Positions 23,835 to 33,959 of a stretch of DNA of 64,000 nt are shown piece by piece (position 1 is the stretch's first letter; each line of letters starts with the position of its first letter). Source of the DNA: Siphonodentalium dalli (lineage: Eukaryota; Mollusca; Scaphopoda; Gadilida; Siphonodentaliidae); contig CP136061.1 of the NCBI GenBank assembly GCA_032622095.1, positions 134,627,587 through 134,691,586 of the forward strand, given 5' to 3'. The translations under genes and the position numbers were made by a program. Under the pieces are notes generated by a model. That model was given only the letters and a program-made list of their open reading frames with translations, ran no database searches and was not told the DNA's origin.

Positions 23835-24780
23835 AAGTAACAATGGACTATTCCAATTTAATATTTTAGAATACGTGTCCTATAGTGTGTACATAAACTT
23901 TAGTAATGAACCTGTTTCAGCAAAGGGGTTAACTTAATATTGCACAGAAAACAGAACTCCACCAGATAGCCATCAATCAATTTGACATTATGATAAACAA
24001 ATCCTGCCAGCCAGCAGTACCACTATCAGGCTTTATAGCATGTCATATCTTATGTCCATAGTGATAATTAACTCATTTCAATAACACACATGGTCTGTGA
24101 GATATGTTCTCTTAACCCTTTACCCAACAAACCGGCCAAATAAAGCTTCAACAGCCTAAAATATCTTCGGTCTGTCTCAATATAACCATACAAATATGGA
24201 TATCATTGGAACCGGCTCCTTGACCACATTGTGATAGTTACAGTTATGCCCTGTGCCAATGCATTCTCTTATATATGCGAGTCGACCATAGGTCGCCTCG
24301 CATATATAAGAGAATGCATTGGCCTAAAAAAAATCTTTTTTTAACACTTTTTACCATTTTTTCTTACATTCTTTAACAATTTTATAATTTTTAATGTGTT
24401 AAGCCAATGCATTCTCTTATATATGCGAGGCGACCTATGGTCGACTCGCATATATAAGCGAATGCATTGGCACAGGGCCGTTCTGTTGGGTAAAGGGTTA
24501 AAATTCCCAGCAGTAATTACTTGAATTATAAAGGGTCATAAATCGAACTCTATCTGTATTTAGGGGTGATAAATTAATACATGTATACCAAATTTGGTGT
24601 TGATCAGATGAAAAATGTTTCGAGTCATAGCAGCTTGGGTGAATTCTAAGTAAACATAAGAGTGAAAAGGGTTAATTAAACAATACCAAAAACCATACAG
24701 ACGAAGAACGTGCTAAGAAAAACCTAGGTAAGAAATATGAGGCAGATCAGAAGAAATATGTTCAACTTATTGCATTGGAT
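23835..24780 (+). repeat. Composite dispersed repeat R, copy 2 (partial)
   Basis: 23837-24115 matches 27203-27440 (CAATGGACTATTCC, TGAACCTGTTTCA, TTAACTTAATATTGCACAGA, GTCCATAGTGATAA), and 24502-24760 matches 27445-27700 (GAATTATAAAGGGTCATAA, GAAGAACGTGCTAAGAAAAA). The two halves are separated precisely by the MITE at 24116-24497, which therefore inserted later. Confidence 0.8.
24116..24497 (+). mobile_element. piggyBac-type MITE, copy 2
   Basis: TTAA at 24112-24115 and 24498-24501. Ends CCCTTTACCCAACA and TGTTGGGTAAAGGG are exact inverted repeats. The two internal palindromes (about 24256-24325 and 24403-24471) are as in copy 1. Relative to copy 1 it has a TTAACACTTTTTACCATTTT stretch that is slightly longer, and otherwise few differences. 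The sister repeat at about 27440 shows the empty site with a single TTAA (CTCTTTAAAATTC). Confidence 0.95.
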
Positions 24781-24859
24781 AGCATGTGTGTAAATGGTTA
24801 ATTATTTTCTAAACAGATCAACCAATCAATACCAAAAACTATACAGATGAGGGGCGTGT

Positions 24860-25583
24860 CATCATAAACCTACATATCAAATATGAACACAATCGGACAA
24901 AATATACTTCGGTTATAGCATCGGATTTTTGTTTTTTTAATTTTATTTTCGAAAAAAGGGTCATAACTCCTTTAAAATAAATCGGATCAAACCCATATTC
25001 AAACTCGATCTGTATTTTGGGCTCTGAAACTCGCATACCAAATTTGATTCCGATCAGATAAAAATTGTTTGAGTTATGACAGCATGCGTGAATTCGAAGT
25101 CGAAAAAGGGCCATAACTCCGTAAAAAAACCCATATTTGAACTCGATCTGTATTTTGGTCTGAGAAACTCATATACAAAATTTGGTTCCGATCGGATAGA
25201 AAATATTTTTGAGTTATCGCACCATGGGTAAAAGTGTCTACGGACAGACAGACGGACGGACGCACAACGAGTGGTCAATCCGGACGTCGACATTATGTTT
25301 ACCATACTATGGTATGGGTAAACATAAAAAGGGCCATAACTGCGATGTAAAATAGGATCAAACCCATATTCAAACTCGATCTGTATTTTGGGCTGAGAAA
25401 CTCATATACAAACTTTGGTTGCGATCGGATAGAAAATGTTTGAATTGTTGTGTTATGCATAAAGTGTCCATGGACGGATGGACAGACAGATGGATAGACA
25501 GACAAACAAACGTCGAGTGGTCAATCTGGATGTCAACACTATGTGTACCAATCTACCATACTATGGTATGGGTACACATAACA
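24860..25583 (+). repeat. GGGCCATAACTC repeat family (G), three units
   Basis: Units carry AAAAAGGGCCATAACTC, ATCGGATCAAACCCATATT, AACTCGATCTGTATTTTGG, ATACCAAATTTGGTTCCGAT and TTTGAGTTAT. They end with GTGTCTACGGACAGACAGAC, ACGAGTGGTCAATCC and the palindrome CCATACTATGGTATGG. The (GACA/GACG)n tract varies between units. Other copies are at 52318-52765, 53685-54082, 59205-59755 and 62150-62450. Confidence 0.88.
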
Positions 25584-26120
25584 AGACAATCAACGATTGT
25601 GGGGTCGCTCACCAGACTGCACAGACTGATAAGACTAGGACACTGGAGACCACAACAGTCAGAAGTTTTCATAATCACTTTAAAAGAAGTAGATCTAAAC
25701 AGGATAGGTGGCTAGAGAGGTTTCATGTATGTAGATCGGTGAATATCTACCTCAAAATTACCAACTGTTCACTACTGATCTGAGCTAAATAGACTTGGGG
25801 GTTCTTTCAAAGAACACTTTTCAAGTTTGCCAATTATGTTCTATTGAAGTGGTGGATGTGTTAAATGTCCTTATGAAAGATTTGAATAATACATATGATA
25901 GATTGTTGTTGTAATTGGGAATTAATGACCTCTATCAGATCTCCAGGGAATGCTTATAAAAATGTCAGATTTCACTTGACATGTGTAGGCATACCCCGCA
26001 TACAGTTAGAGCCAAAGTAAATGCTTCTTATTATTGATTCTCTGTCAAGAATTTTAGTAAATATTATTTTTGGGACCAAGGTGGCAGAAGCAGTGAACTT
26101 GAGTTAAGGGCCAGGGGGCA

Positions 26121-26121
<1 letters not shown>

Positions 26122-26182
<61 letters not shown>
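26122..26182. repeat. (TA)n microsatellite
   Basis: About 30 uninterrupted TA units inside repeat R copy 3; absent from copy 1. Confidence 0.97.
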
Positions 26183-26185
<3 letters not shown>

Positions 26186-26780
26186 GACCATGTAGTTAAA
26201 TAAAAAAAATTAAATATTTGTTGGAGTTATGTCCCTGGCCCCGCCCACATTTGACCCAGTGACCTCATTTGAACAAATCTTAACCCCAGTCACCCAAGGA
26301 TCCTTCATACCAAATATAAACCCATTTGACCTGATGGTATTTGAGAAGATGTTTAAAAGAATTACTATGGATGGAAAGAGTTATGGCCCTGGCTTCGCAA
26401 CTATTTGACCCAGTGACCTCATTTGAACAAATCTGAATATGAGTCACCTAGGGAACATCCACACCAAATATGAAACCATTCGGTCTTATGGTTCCAGAGG
26501 AGAAGAAGTTTAAAGAATTGTTGACGGATGGACAGATGGACGGACGAGGAGTGATGACTATAGCTCCACCGGAGACTTCGTCTCAGGTGAGCTAAAAAAA
26601 ATCAAAGGTGAAATGAAAAAAAATATTTGAATTTTTTCATTCTTTTTTTTTTTAAATTGAGCAAAGATTTCAATTTAACAACATTTTTTTAAAAAGAGTT
26701 ATGTCCCTGGTATGATTTCATCTGGTGGTGGTTAAGAAAATAATATGAAACCGCCAAGCCTGAATTTAGTGTGTCTGACA

Positions 26781-26880
26781 TTTGCAGAATAAGGTCCCCA
26801 AAAGGTGAATTTAATGACGCTATTCGGAAAGGCGGGCTAGCATCACCGAATTCATCCTCAGTCTGATTAGGCCTCAACGG
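26781..26880 (+). repeat. Short fold-back repeat (GGTGAATTTA family), diverged copy
   Basis: Counterpart of 18655-18750 in repeat R copy 3: AATAAGGTCCCCAAAAGGTG, GCGGGCTAGCATCACCGAAT. Confidence 0.65.
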
Positions 26881-27047
26881 CCAATAGAAACCTAGGAACA
26901 GATTGAAGTTCTACAGTTGAAGTTGGTGATGCACACCCATTGAACACCTCAATTAAGCATTTTATCTTCTGCAAATTAGGGGGACATTGAAAGTGAACAG
27001 GTGGGAAAAAGTCCAAAAGTAACTAAAAAAAAATTTGATACTTAGGA

Positions 27048-27194
27048 TACTTCCCAGAAGATGAGGCCTAAGCAGAATTAGGTCCCTGGATGGTGTATTT
27101 GGTGATGCTAGCCTGCTGTACGGGGTAGCAACACTAAATTCACCCTCTGGGGACCTCCTTCTGCAAATGTCAGACACACTATGTCCAGGCTTGA
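27048..27194. repeat. Short fold-back repeat (GGTGAATTTA family)
   Basis: Bounded by CTTCCCAGAAGATGAGGCC on the left and TTCTGCAAATGTCAGACACA on the right. The arms are GGTGATGCTAGCC and CTAAATTCACCCTCTGGGGA. It interrupts repeat R copy 3 at a point where copy 1 is continuous. Confidence 0.75.
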
Positions 27195-28105
27195 CGAAAT
27201 GAACAATGGACTATTCCTATTTATTCTTGTAGAATAGGTGTTTAACTAATGCCATGAACCTGTTTCAACGGGTGGATTAACTTAATATTGCACAGATAAC
27301 TGGGATAAAGAGTCATCAATCACAGTTTGACAGATGGTAAACATGTCTGCAAGCAAGCCGTCTCTACCCAGTAGTATCAAGTGTCCATAGTGATAAATTG
27401 TCTCCTTCAATAATACAGCCTTCAGTGGTGTCATTTATCTCTTTAAAATTCATGGCAAAGTCGTGTGAATTATAAAGGGCCATAACTCTGTTAAAATAAA
27501 TCGGATCAAACCCATATTTGAACTTGATCTGTATATAGGTGTAAAAAAATCATATTCCAAATTTGGTGTCGATCAGATGAAAAATGTTTGATTCACCCTG
27601 GCTTGGATGAATTCTATATAAAAACAAGAGTGGAAAGGGTTAAATAAACAATACCAAAATCCATACAGATGAAGAACGTGCTAAGAAAAATCTAGGTAAG
27701 AAATATGAGGCTGTGATGTGTCTAAAAAAAAATTAAAGGTCAAAATGCAAAAATGTAATTTTTTGTTTTTAGAGTTATGTCCCTGGCTCTGCCCCTATTT
27801 GACCCAGTGATGCCATTTGAACAAATCTGAACCCCAGTCACCCAAGGTCCCTCCGTACCAAATATAAGCTAAATCAGCCAAATGTTTCTTGAGAAGAAGT
27901 CATTCTATGAATTACTATGAAGGAATAGAGTTATGGCCCTGGTTTTTCAACTAATCAACCTGGTTGCCTTATTTGAACAAATCTGAATGTGAGTCACCTA
28001 GGGAACATCCACACCAAATATGAACCCATTCGGCCTTATAGTTCTGGAAAAGAAGTCGTTCCAAGAATGACTATGAAGGAATAAGAGTTGTGGCCCTGCT
28101 TTCTG

Positions 28106-28303
28106 AACACTAATTGACCTGATGACCTCATTTGAACAAATCTGAATGAGAGTCACCTAGGGAAAATCCACACTAAATATGAACCCATTCGGTCTGATGG
28201 TTCCAGAGGAGAAGATGCTTAAAGAATTGTTGACGTCTCAGGTGAGCTAAAAAGGTGGCATCTCCCTTTTTTTCGTGCCCCTAGTGTTAACAATAGGAAG
28301 CAT
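28106..28303 (+). repeat. Left arm of a large inverted duplication
   Basis: Nearly identical in reverse complement to 31155-31340: CTAATTGACCTGATGACCTC, GTCACCTAGGGAAAATCCAC, GGTTCCAGAGGAGAAGATG, GACGTCTCAGGTG, then CTCCCTTTTTTTCGTGCCCC and TAGTGTTAACAATAGGA. The left arm has an extra AGCTAAAAAGGTG. The 2.85 kb between the arms holds three family A elements. Confidence 0.88.
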
Positions 28304-28455
28304 TAAAAGGTATTAATTTCACACACTGAACACTTGAGATTATTCATGTAAATTAATGTTTGCAATCTGTCACAGCGTTTATATTGCTTCAATACTCATC
28401 TTAATCATGCGGTGATCACGAAGTGATCTACTGTACTGCCCTAAGTAAATGACTC

Positions 28456-28855
28456 ATCAAACTGGGGTGGCACCCCAGTTATGTCTATGTCAACTTGATA
28501 CTCCATCGCCCTCAATATGCTGAGGATTATGTGGAGGTCCAGGTGCTACCACGGCCGAGTAACTTTATAACCCTGTGGTGACTCTATAGTAGCGTTCTTT
28601 AACGTGCACACACCGAGGCGTGTACACGGGTCAGCCATTAATGTCCGCGCCCGATCGGACAGCGTACTGAACCCACGAAAACATACCTGGACAAGTGTTG
28701 TTATGGGGGAAGTCGGCATTTTGCATTCGGATCTTTATTCAGTGATCTCGAATGAGACTTTTCAGCCTGACAAACTTGGTATCTGACCGAGTTCTGATTT
28801 TTGTCAGAATACCCTGACCAGGTTGCGATCCCCGGTCCGCTAGCACGAGAGACCT
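28456..28855 (+). other. GC-richer segment, possible old SINE or exon remnant
   Basis: Stands out from its AT-rich surroundings: CAATATGCTGAGGATTATGT, GTCCAGGTGCTACCACGGCC, GCGTTCTTTAACGTGCACAC, and a 3' edge TTGCGATCCCCGGTCCGCTA just before the next TIR element. No intact frame longer than 60 residues and no splice signals were recognised. The 3' edge loosely resembles a tRNA T-arm region in reverse orientation. Not identified. Confidence 0.3.
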
Positions 28856-29246
28856 ATAGGAATCAGGGAGCTAAATGTGTTCTGGAGTCGGGGAGCGAGT
28901 ACACCGTGGAATGACCTTCACCTGATACATGCGACACGTTATTAAAGGATGACATCGCGTTTATTTGATTTGTACATAATATCTAAATAATTTAAACTGG
29001 TGAATGAATGGGGGAACGGATTTTTGTGAGCGGGAAATGTATTTAACTAGCTGTTGTAGATCTGGGTTTTTCCAGATCAAATTTGGCTGTGAGATAGCCC
29101 TGTCGTACACTTGGGGATTTATTTTAAAAAGTAAACACATGACCTATGATTTTTCTTGCATTTTCGTGATCAGCTGGTGTCAATCTAGCTGGGTAAACAT
29201 CACTGGTATGGCCTGCAGGCGTCAATTCAGCGAATTTGGCCGAAAG
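28856..29246 (+). mobile_element. 465-bp TIR element (family A), copy 3, right-truncated
   Basis: Starts ATAGGAATCAGGGAGCTAAA and stops at GAATTTGGCCGAAAG, where copy 4 begins at once. A frame of about 90 residues beginning MNGGTDFCERE is open here and in copies 4 and 5; it has no known domain and is probably incidental. Confidence 0.88.
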
Positions 29247-29247
29247 T

Positions 29248-29756
29248 ATAGGAATCAGGGAGCTAAATGTGTTCTAGAGTAGGGGAGCGAGTACACCGTG
29301 GAACCCTAAAGGTGGAGGTAACTGAAGAATGACCTTCACCTGATACATGCGACACGTTGTTAAAGGATGACATCGCGTTTATTTGATTTGTACATAATAT
29401 CTAAATAATTTAAACTGGTGAATGAATGGGGGAATGGATTTTTGTGAGCGGGAAATTTATTTAACTAGCTGCTGTAGTTCGGGATTTTTCCAGATCAAAT
29501 TTGGCTGTGTGATAGCCCCGTCGTACACTTGGGGATTTATTTTTAAAAGTAAACACATGACCTATGATTTTTCTTGCATTTTCGTGATCAACTGGTGTCA
29601 ATCTAGCTGGGTAAACATCACTGGTATGGCCTGCAGGCTTCAATTCAGTGAATTTGGCGGAAACGTTAACACTGTCGCCTATGGGAAACAATTTAGTTCA
29701 GTGATTCCGTTAACACTGTCGCCTATGGGAAACCATTTAGTTCCGTGATTCCTATA
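29248..29756 (+). mobile_element. 465-bp TIR element (family A), copy 4
   Basis: Head-to-tail with copy 3. Complete left TIR (ATAGGAATCAGGGAGC) and right TIR (TTCCGTGATTCCTAT). The last 45 bases are duplicated (GTTAACACTGTCGCCTATGG occurs twice, at 29665 and 29709). A tandem array of a TIR element suggests unequal exchange or rolling-type duplication rather than two independent insertions. Confidence 0.88.
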
Positions 29757-30648
29757 AGAAAAATTTGAATTTTACGAAATTTCACGTCTCGCCATGATAA
29801 GTTGTTATTTCCATATTTTCTTATTTTCAAATGATAATGACCACATTTTCGACAGATTTAAAGAAGAAACGCATGGATTCGCCTGTAGATAGTAAAGAAA
29901 GTGATAAATCTGGTAATTTTGCATGGATGTCAGGTACCATTAGGGGGTCAGGGGTCTAAAGCCCCCCTCCCCACAATTTTGAGGAGTGTTAGCCCCCCCC
30001 CCCCACCCATTGGGAAAATGTGTCATTTGACCCAATTAAGCTTTTCCGGCACCCAGTAGCCTTATCTTGGACCATAGCTCCACCCCAAGTCGGGGGGGGG
30101 GGGGGGTGATGGCGTCACCACTAGAGTTACTGTCGTGCAAAACTGTCATGGCAGCTTTGTTAAACAGACAGTATGCCCTGCCATCTGGTAAAATTTAATT
30201 CCTGAGGCTTTGTCTGATGTTGTATCATAATGTTTCGATATTTAAATTGACTTATGGTTGCTTTACATTGCTATTAAAATATATATTTTTTTTATTTTCT
30301 GTTAATTTTGGTAAATATTTATTATAAATTGCCAAATTCTGCATGAAAAGGGTTTAAAATTGGACAATATATCCCTCTCAAAATGTACATTAACATTTCC
30401 TCTTCAATTTAGTAATATTATGGTATATAAGGACATACTTCAGTTATACAAGATGCATTAGCTAGTAAAATTGAAAAAAAAAGCTAAATTTTTTGGCTTT
30501 ATTTTGAGGATTGACACTAATTTTCAGGATGCCTCATATTGGAAAAATAAACCACTACTGCTCGATATAATCCATTTTTGATTTCAGTAAGGTCTATATT
30601 TTGATAAAATACTATAAGAAACGCTGTTATTCACACATATACATATAT
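29757..30648. other. Spacer with C and G homopolymers, no gene
   Basis: C runs near 29990-30004 and a G run near 30092-30105 lie inside AT-rich DNA; otherwise non-repetitive. Ends in TATATATA directly before copy 5 of the TIR element. Confidence 0.5.
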
Positions 30649-31109
30649 ATAGGAATCAGGGAGCTAAATGTGTTCTGGAGTCGGGGAGCGAGTACACCGT
30701 GGAATGCTAAAGGTGAAGGTAACTGAAGAATGACCTTCACCTGATACATGCGACACGTTATTAAAGGATGACATCGCGTTTATTTGATTTGTACATAATA
30801 TCTAAATAATTTAAACTGGTGAATGAATGGGGGAACGGATTTTTGTGAGCGGGAAATGTATTTAACTAGCTGTTGTAGATCTGGGTTTTTCCAGATCAAA
30901 TTTGGCTGTGAGATAGCCCTGTCGTACACTTGGGGATTTATTTTAAAAAGTAAACACATGACCTATGATTTTTCTTGCATTTTCGTGATCAGCTGGTGTC
31001 AATCTAGCTGGGTAAACATCACTGGTATGGCCTGCAGGCTTCAATTCAGCGAATTTGGCCGAAACGTGAACACTGTCGCCTATGGGAAACCATTTAGTTC
31101 CGTGATTCC
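30649..31109 (+). mobile_element. 465-bp TIR element (family A), copy 5
   Basis: Left TIR complete; the right TIR stops at CCGTGATTCC and passes into unrelated CGCTACCTCTCGGCTACC. Sequence almost identical to copy 3, including the GGTAACTGAAGAATGACC block missing from copy 3. Confidence 0.88.
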
Positions 31110-31154
31110 AGTACGCTACCTCTCGGCTACCGACTTCCTGTCTATAGACATAGA

Positions 31155-31340
31155 CATAGACATCCTATTGTTAACACTAGGGGCACGAAAAAAGGGAGAT
31201 GCCACCTGAGACGTCAACAATTCTTTAAACATCTTCTCCTCTGGAACCATCAGACCGAATGGGTTCATATTTAGTGTGGATTTTCCCTAGGTGACTGTCA
31301 TTCAGATTTGTTCAAATGAGGTCATCAGGTCAATTAGTTG
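31155..31340 (-). repeat. Right arm of the large inverted duplication
   Basis: Reverse complement of 28106-28303 with only a few differences (see that entry). Confidence 0.88.
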
Positions 31341-31429
31341 AGAATGTTACACAGAATGTATGAAATGGTAACTTCCAGTACAATTGTGGCTATACAAATT
31401 TATATATGTCAGCAGTTAGCTATGTACAG

Positions 31430-31910
31430 TGTATCGGCAGTCAAGAAATATAACCAGGGCTCTATCCATGTAGGGTGTGCTAATGGATTCAGAACTGAAA
31501 TCTAAGATGGCCACTGGGAGCCATATTTTTCGCGAAATTCTGAAAAAATGGCAAGCTCCCATCTGGAGATGACCACGAAGATCCCTATGAAGTTTGGTGA
31601 AAATGGATGAGGGATGTGGCCTGCAGGGTGTGCCATAGGAAACTGTTGATGGACAGATGCAGACACACAAGCATGAACGGACCAACCCATGTCAATAGCT
31701 AAAACTTTACAGAGCAAAGTTGAGCTAAAAATGGTAAGCTACCATCTAGAGGTCACCCGGAGATCCATATGAAGTTTGGTGATGATTGGATGAGGGATGT
31801 GGCCTGTAGGGTGTGCCAAAGGAAATTGTTGACAGACACAAGCACACATGCATGACCAACCAATGTAAATAGCTCAAACTTTACAAAATAAAGTTGAGCT
31901 AAAAATATAT
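31430..31910 (+). repeat. CCAAGATGG repeat family (S), two to three units
   Basis: Contains ATGGATTCAGAACTGAAATC, TAAGATGGCCACTGGGAGCC, AATGGCAAGCTCCCATCTGG and GGGATGTGGCCTGCAGGGTG, and ends AAAGTTGAGCTAAAAATG twice. The terminal AGTTGAGCTAAAA is the complement of the family's GTAGCTCAACTT start, so a full unit has inverted ends. Confidence 0.85.
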
Positions 31911-33320
31911 TTGACTTTTTTTATATTTTCATTATAAGTAACTTTACAATAGTGAGATTTCGCATGTCAAAAACCATTGTTACGTAAACACAATTATTTC
32001 TAAAGTGCAATTACCTATACAAGTCCAATAATTAAAATATAGTTGGAAAATCATATTCAAATTAAAATATTTGAACTTGCTACATGATTAGCAATGTTTG
32101 TTGACACATCACTGTAACAGTTTTTTGTACATAACAAAGGTATCAACACCCAACATTTTGTTATTGGAGAACTATCAATAATGCATATAAGAACAAAGTT
32201 TTTCTATATTTTATTTCTTCACGTTCTTCTTAGTGGTGATGTTTTTACAGACTACATGTATTATATTTTTTTTGCACATTTACCCACTGCCTTGGGTCCC
32301 TTTAAACAGACAATGCCTGTACTAAATCGGAATGAAAGCATCAAATTTGTAGCGTGTAATATACTTAATTTTTTTTATTGTAAGATATAAGTAGCTTTTT
32401 AAATTTTGAAAAATTATCATGAGTGTTGTACGTGTCATACATGCAAGTATGTGTGTACAGTCTGAGCTCAATAATGAATTTCACTTGCATCATCATCAGT
32501 TCTGGCTATCTATGTTCATATTCATTGCATGTGTAATATACTTCTAGTTTGCTTTATTTCTTTAGTGTACAGTCCCCTTTAAAACATAGTGAGTTTCAGT
32601 CAGAAGATTAACATTAAAGTCACGGGCGGCGTTCGTTGCAGAAATATTCATATTTGTTCAAATCGCCATCAACAGAAGAAATATTAAAATATATATAGTT
32701 TTGTTCATACATGTATGCCAGACATAATCAGTGCATAAATAGTATATTGTCGCCAAGACATACGATGGTGTACGTAAACAAGAGCCTGCTTGTGTTACAG
32801 AAGTTTTGCTTCTGTTTACATATTATAAACACAGCGCAATTATACTGGTTAATCACACACAAATGATATAAACGCTCTTTATTATTTCCATATCAGGAAA
32901 ACAGTAACAAATAACGCTCTTTATGTTTACCATATCCGGATCTAAAAAAAGGCGGGTTCTGTAACGTTTTTAGCTTTTGTTTATATAACAAAGGAAAAAA
33001 CATTTGACAATAACATACTGTTTTATGCAATATATCTGATTGGTATAAGAACAATGTCTGTCTATATTTTACCATTATTTCTGTTTATGGCGGTTTTTGA
33101 CGGAGATGAATATTTTAACAGCATACCCACTGCTAACACCGCCCGTATCTTTAATTCGTGATCATGATAAACACTTAAAATTTTGAAAGGCTTTGAAAAT
33201 AAATTCAAGCAAAATTGTAGAAATCACTGGCAAATGATCAACTTTTAATAACTAACATAAATATTCAAGAGCTGTTATCATATAAAATACATTTGTAGCC
33301 CTTGATTTCATGATACACAA
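31911..33320. other. Mostly unique AT-rich DNA; includes a repeat at 32955-33155
   Basis: The only repeat seen is 32955-33155 (TATAACAAAGG, TTGACAATAACAT, TTGGTATAAGAACAATGTCT, GTTTATGGCGGTTTT, TTTTAACAGCA, TACCCAC), a direct diverged copy of 44935-45135. No exon recognised. Confidence 0.5.
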
Positions 33321-33338
33321 TGCTTTGGCGGGCTACTG

Positions 33339-33548
33339 TTGAAAATATTAATGTTTGCAATCACCCTACTAAACATTTGTGTGTTAGTAAAATCTGTATC
33401 TGTATATGGTTCAGTGCAGGATCCTAACAGATGTATTACCACACGGGATGAGAATTTAGACATGGTGTTGGATATTGTTTCATCCTCTGATGGAAGTAGA
33501 GAGCACATAGAATCCTCTTCTAGATGGTTCCAATTAAGTATTGTCTGA
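33339..33548 (+). CDS. Candidate small secreted protein or exon, unrecognised
   Basis: A 69-residue frame starts ATGAAAATATTAATG on the plus strand frame (MKILMFAITLLNICVL). It begins with Lys then a run of about 18 hydrophobic residues ending near VKSVSVYG, which looks like a cleavable signal peptide. The remaining 45 residues are polar and acidic with one Cys and no known domain. The upstream GTGCAG at about 33410-33419 could instead be a splice acceptor for the second half. It is not repeated in the window. No codon-level or homology support is available; it may be chance. Confidence 0.2.
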   Translation: MKILMFAITLLNICVLVKSVSVYGSVQDPNRCITTRDENLDMVLDIVSSSDGSREHIESSSRWFQLSIV

Positions 33549-33654
33549 GGATAGAAGGATTTCGATATTCTGTGTGATCGGCCTTGATTAATTTGAACGG
33601 TTTAGAGTTGTTACTCCAGACTAATCAAAATATGTTGATTCAAGTTGCAGTGAA

Positions 33655-33920
33655 TGTCATAATAGTCGGGCAGCTATGTACACCCCCTATGGACCCCCCC
33701 CCCCCACAGGACTCCTCCGGACCGGTTTTTTTTATGTACCTGGATACCTCTAGAGTAGAATTCCAGATGTTAACAAGAAATCAACCTGGCCGCATATGAC
33801 GTAATCCAAGATGGCACCCGAAAATTTCGCGATTTTACCCTTTGTCTATGACGATTGTGGAAAATATAATTGAGATATGACATTAAAATGAATTGAATTT
33901 TGTTCCTTATATATTTCTCT
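33655..33920 (-). repeat. Inverted-repeat arm (family I), unbroken copy
   Basis: Read on the minus strand: ATATATAAGGAACAAAATTC, CAATCGTCATAGACAAAGGG, TAAAATCGCGAAATTTTC, GCCATCTTGGATTACGTCAT, TTGATTTCTTGTTAACATC, CTCTAGAGGTATCCAGGTAC, a G run, then GTACATAGCTGCCCGACTAT. The same sequence occurs in opposite orientation, split in two, at 36265-36348 and 42728-42945. Together these form inverted arms around the integrase fragment. Confidence 0.9.
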
Positions 33921-33959
33921 GAATTATTCATCTCCATTAAGGCCACTAAATATATCTGG

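Larger units (their letters stand above)
25584..28290 (+). repeat. Composite dispersed repeat R, copy 3 (longest)
   Basis: Same block order as 17640-20105, with an added TA microsatellite (26122-26182) and an added fold-back element plus 150 bases (27048-27340). The first 200 bases can be read as a peptide in two frames in both copies, but with different stops, so coding is not supported. Ends CTCAGGTGAGCTAAAA, then enters the inverted duplication at 28106-28303. Confidence 0.85.

Noticed and set aside
28830-28855. tRNA-like T-arm in reverse orientation
   Set aside because: Only a loose match to GGTTCGAATCC; no acceptor stem, anticodon arm or A box could be placed, so no tRNA was called.
29004-31209. 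Recurrent frame MNGGTDFCERE in three copies of the 465-bp element
   Set aside because: It is shared only because the repeat copies are near-identical; it is broken in the older copies at 7.1 and 17.2 kb, has no known domain, and the element has no transposase.
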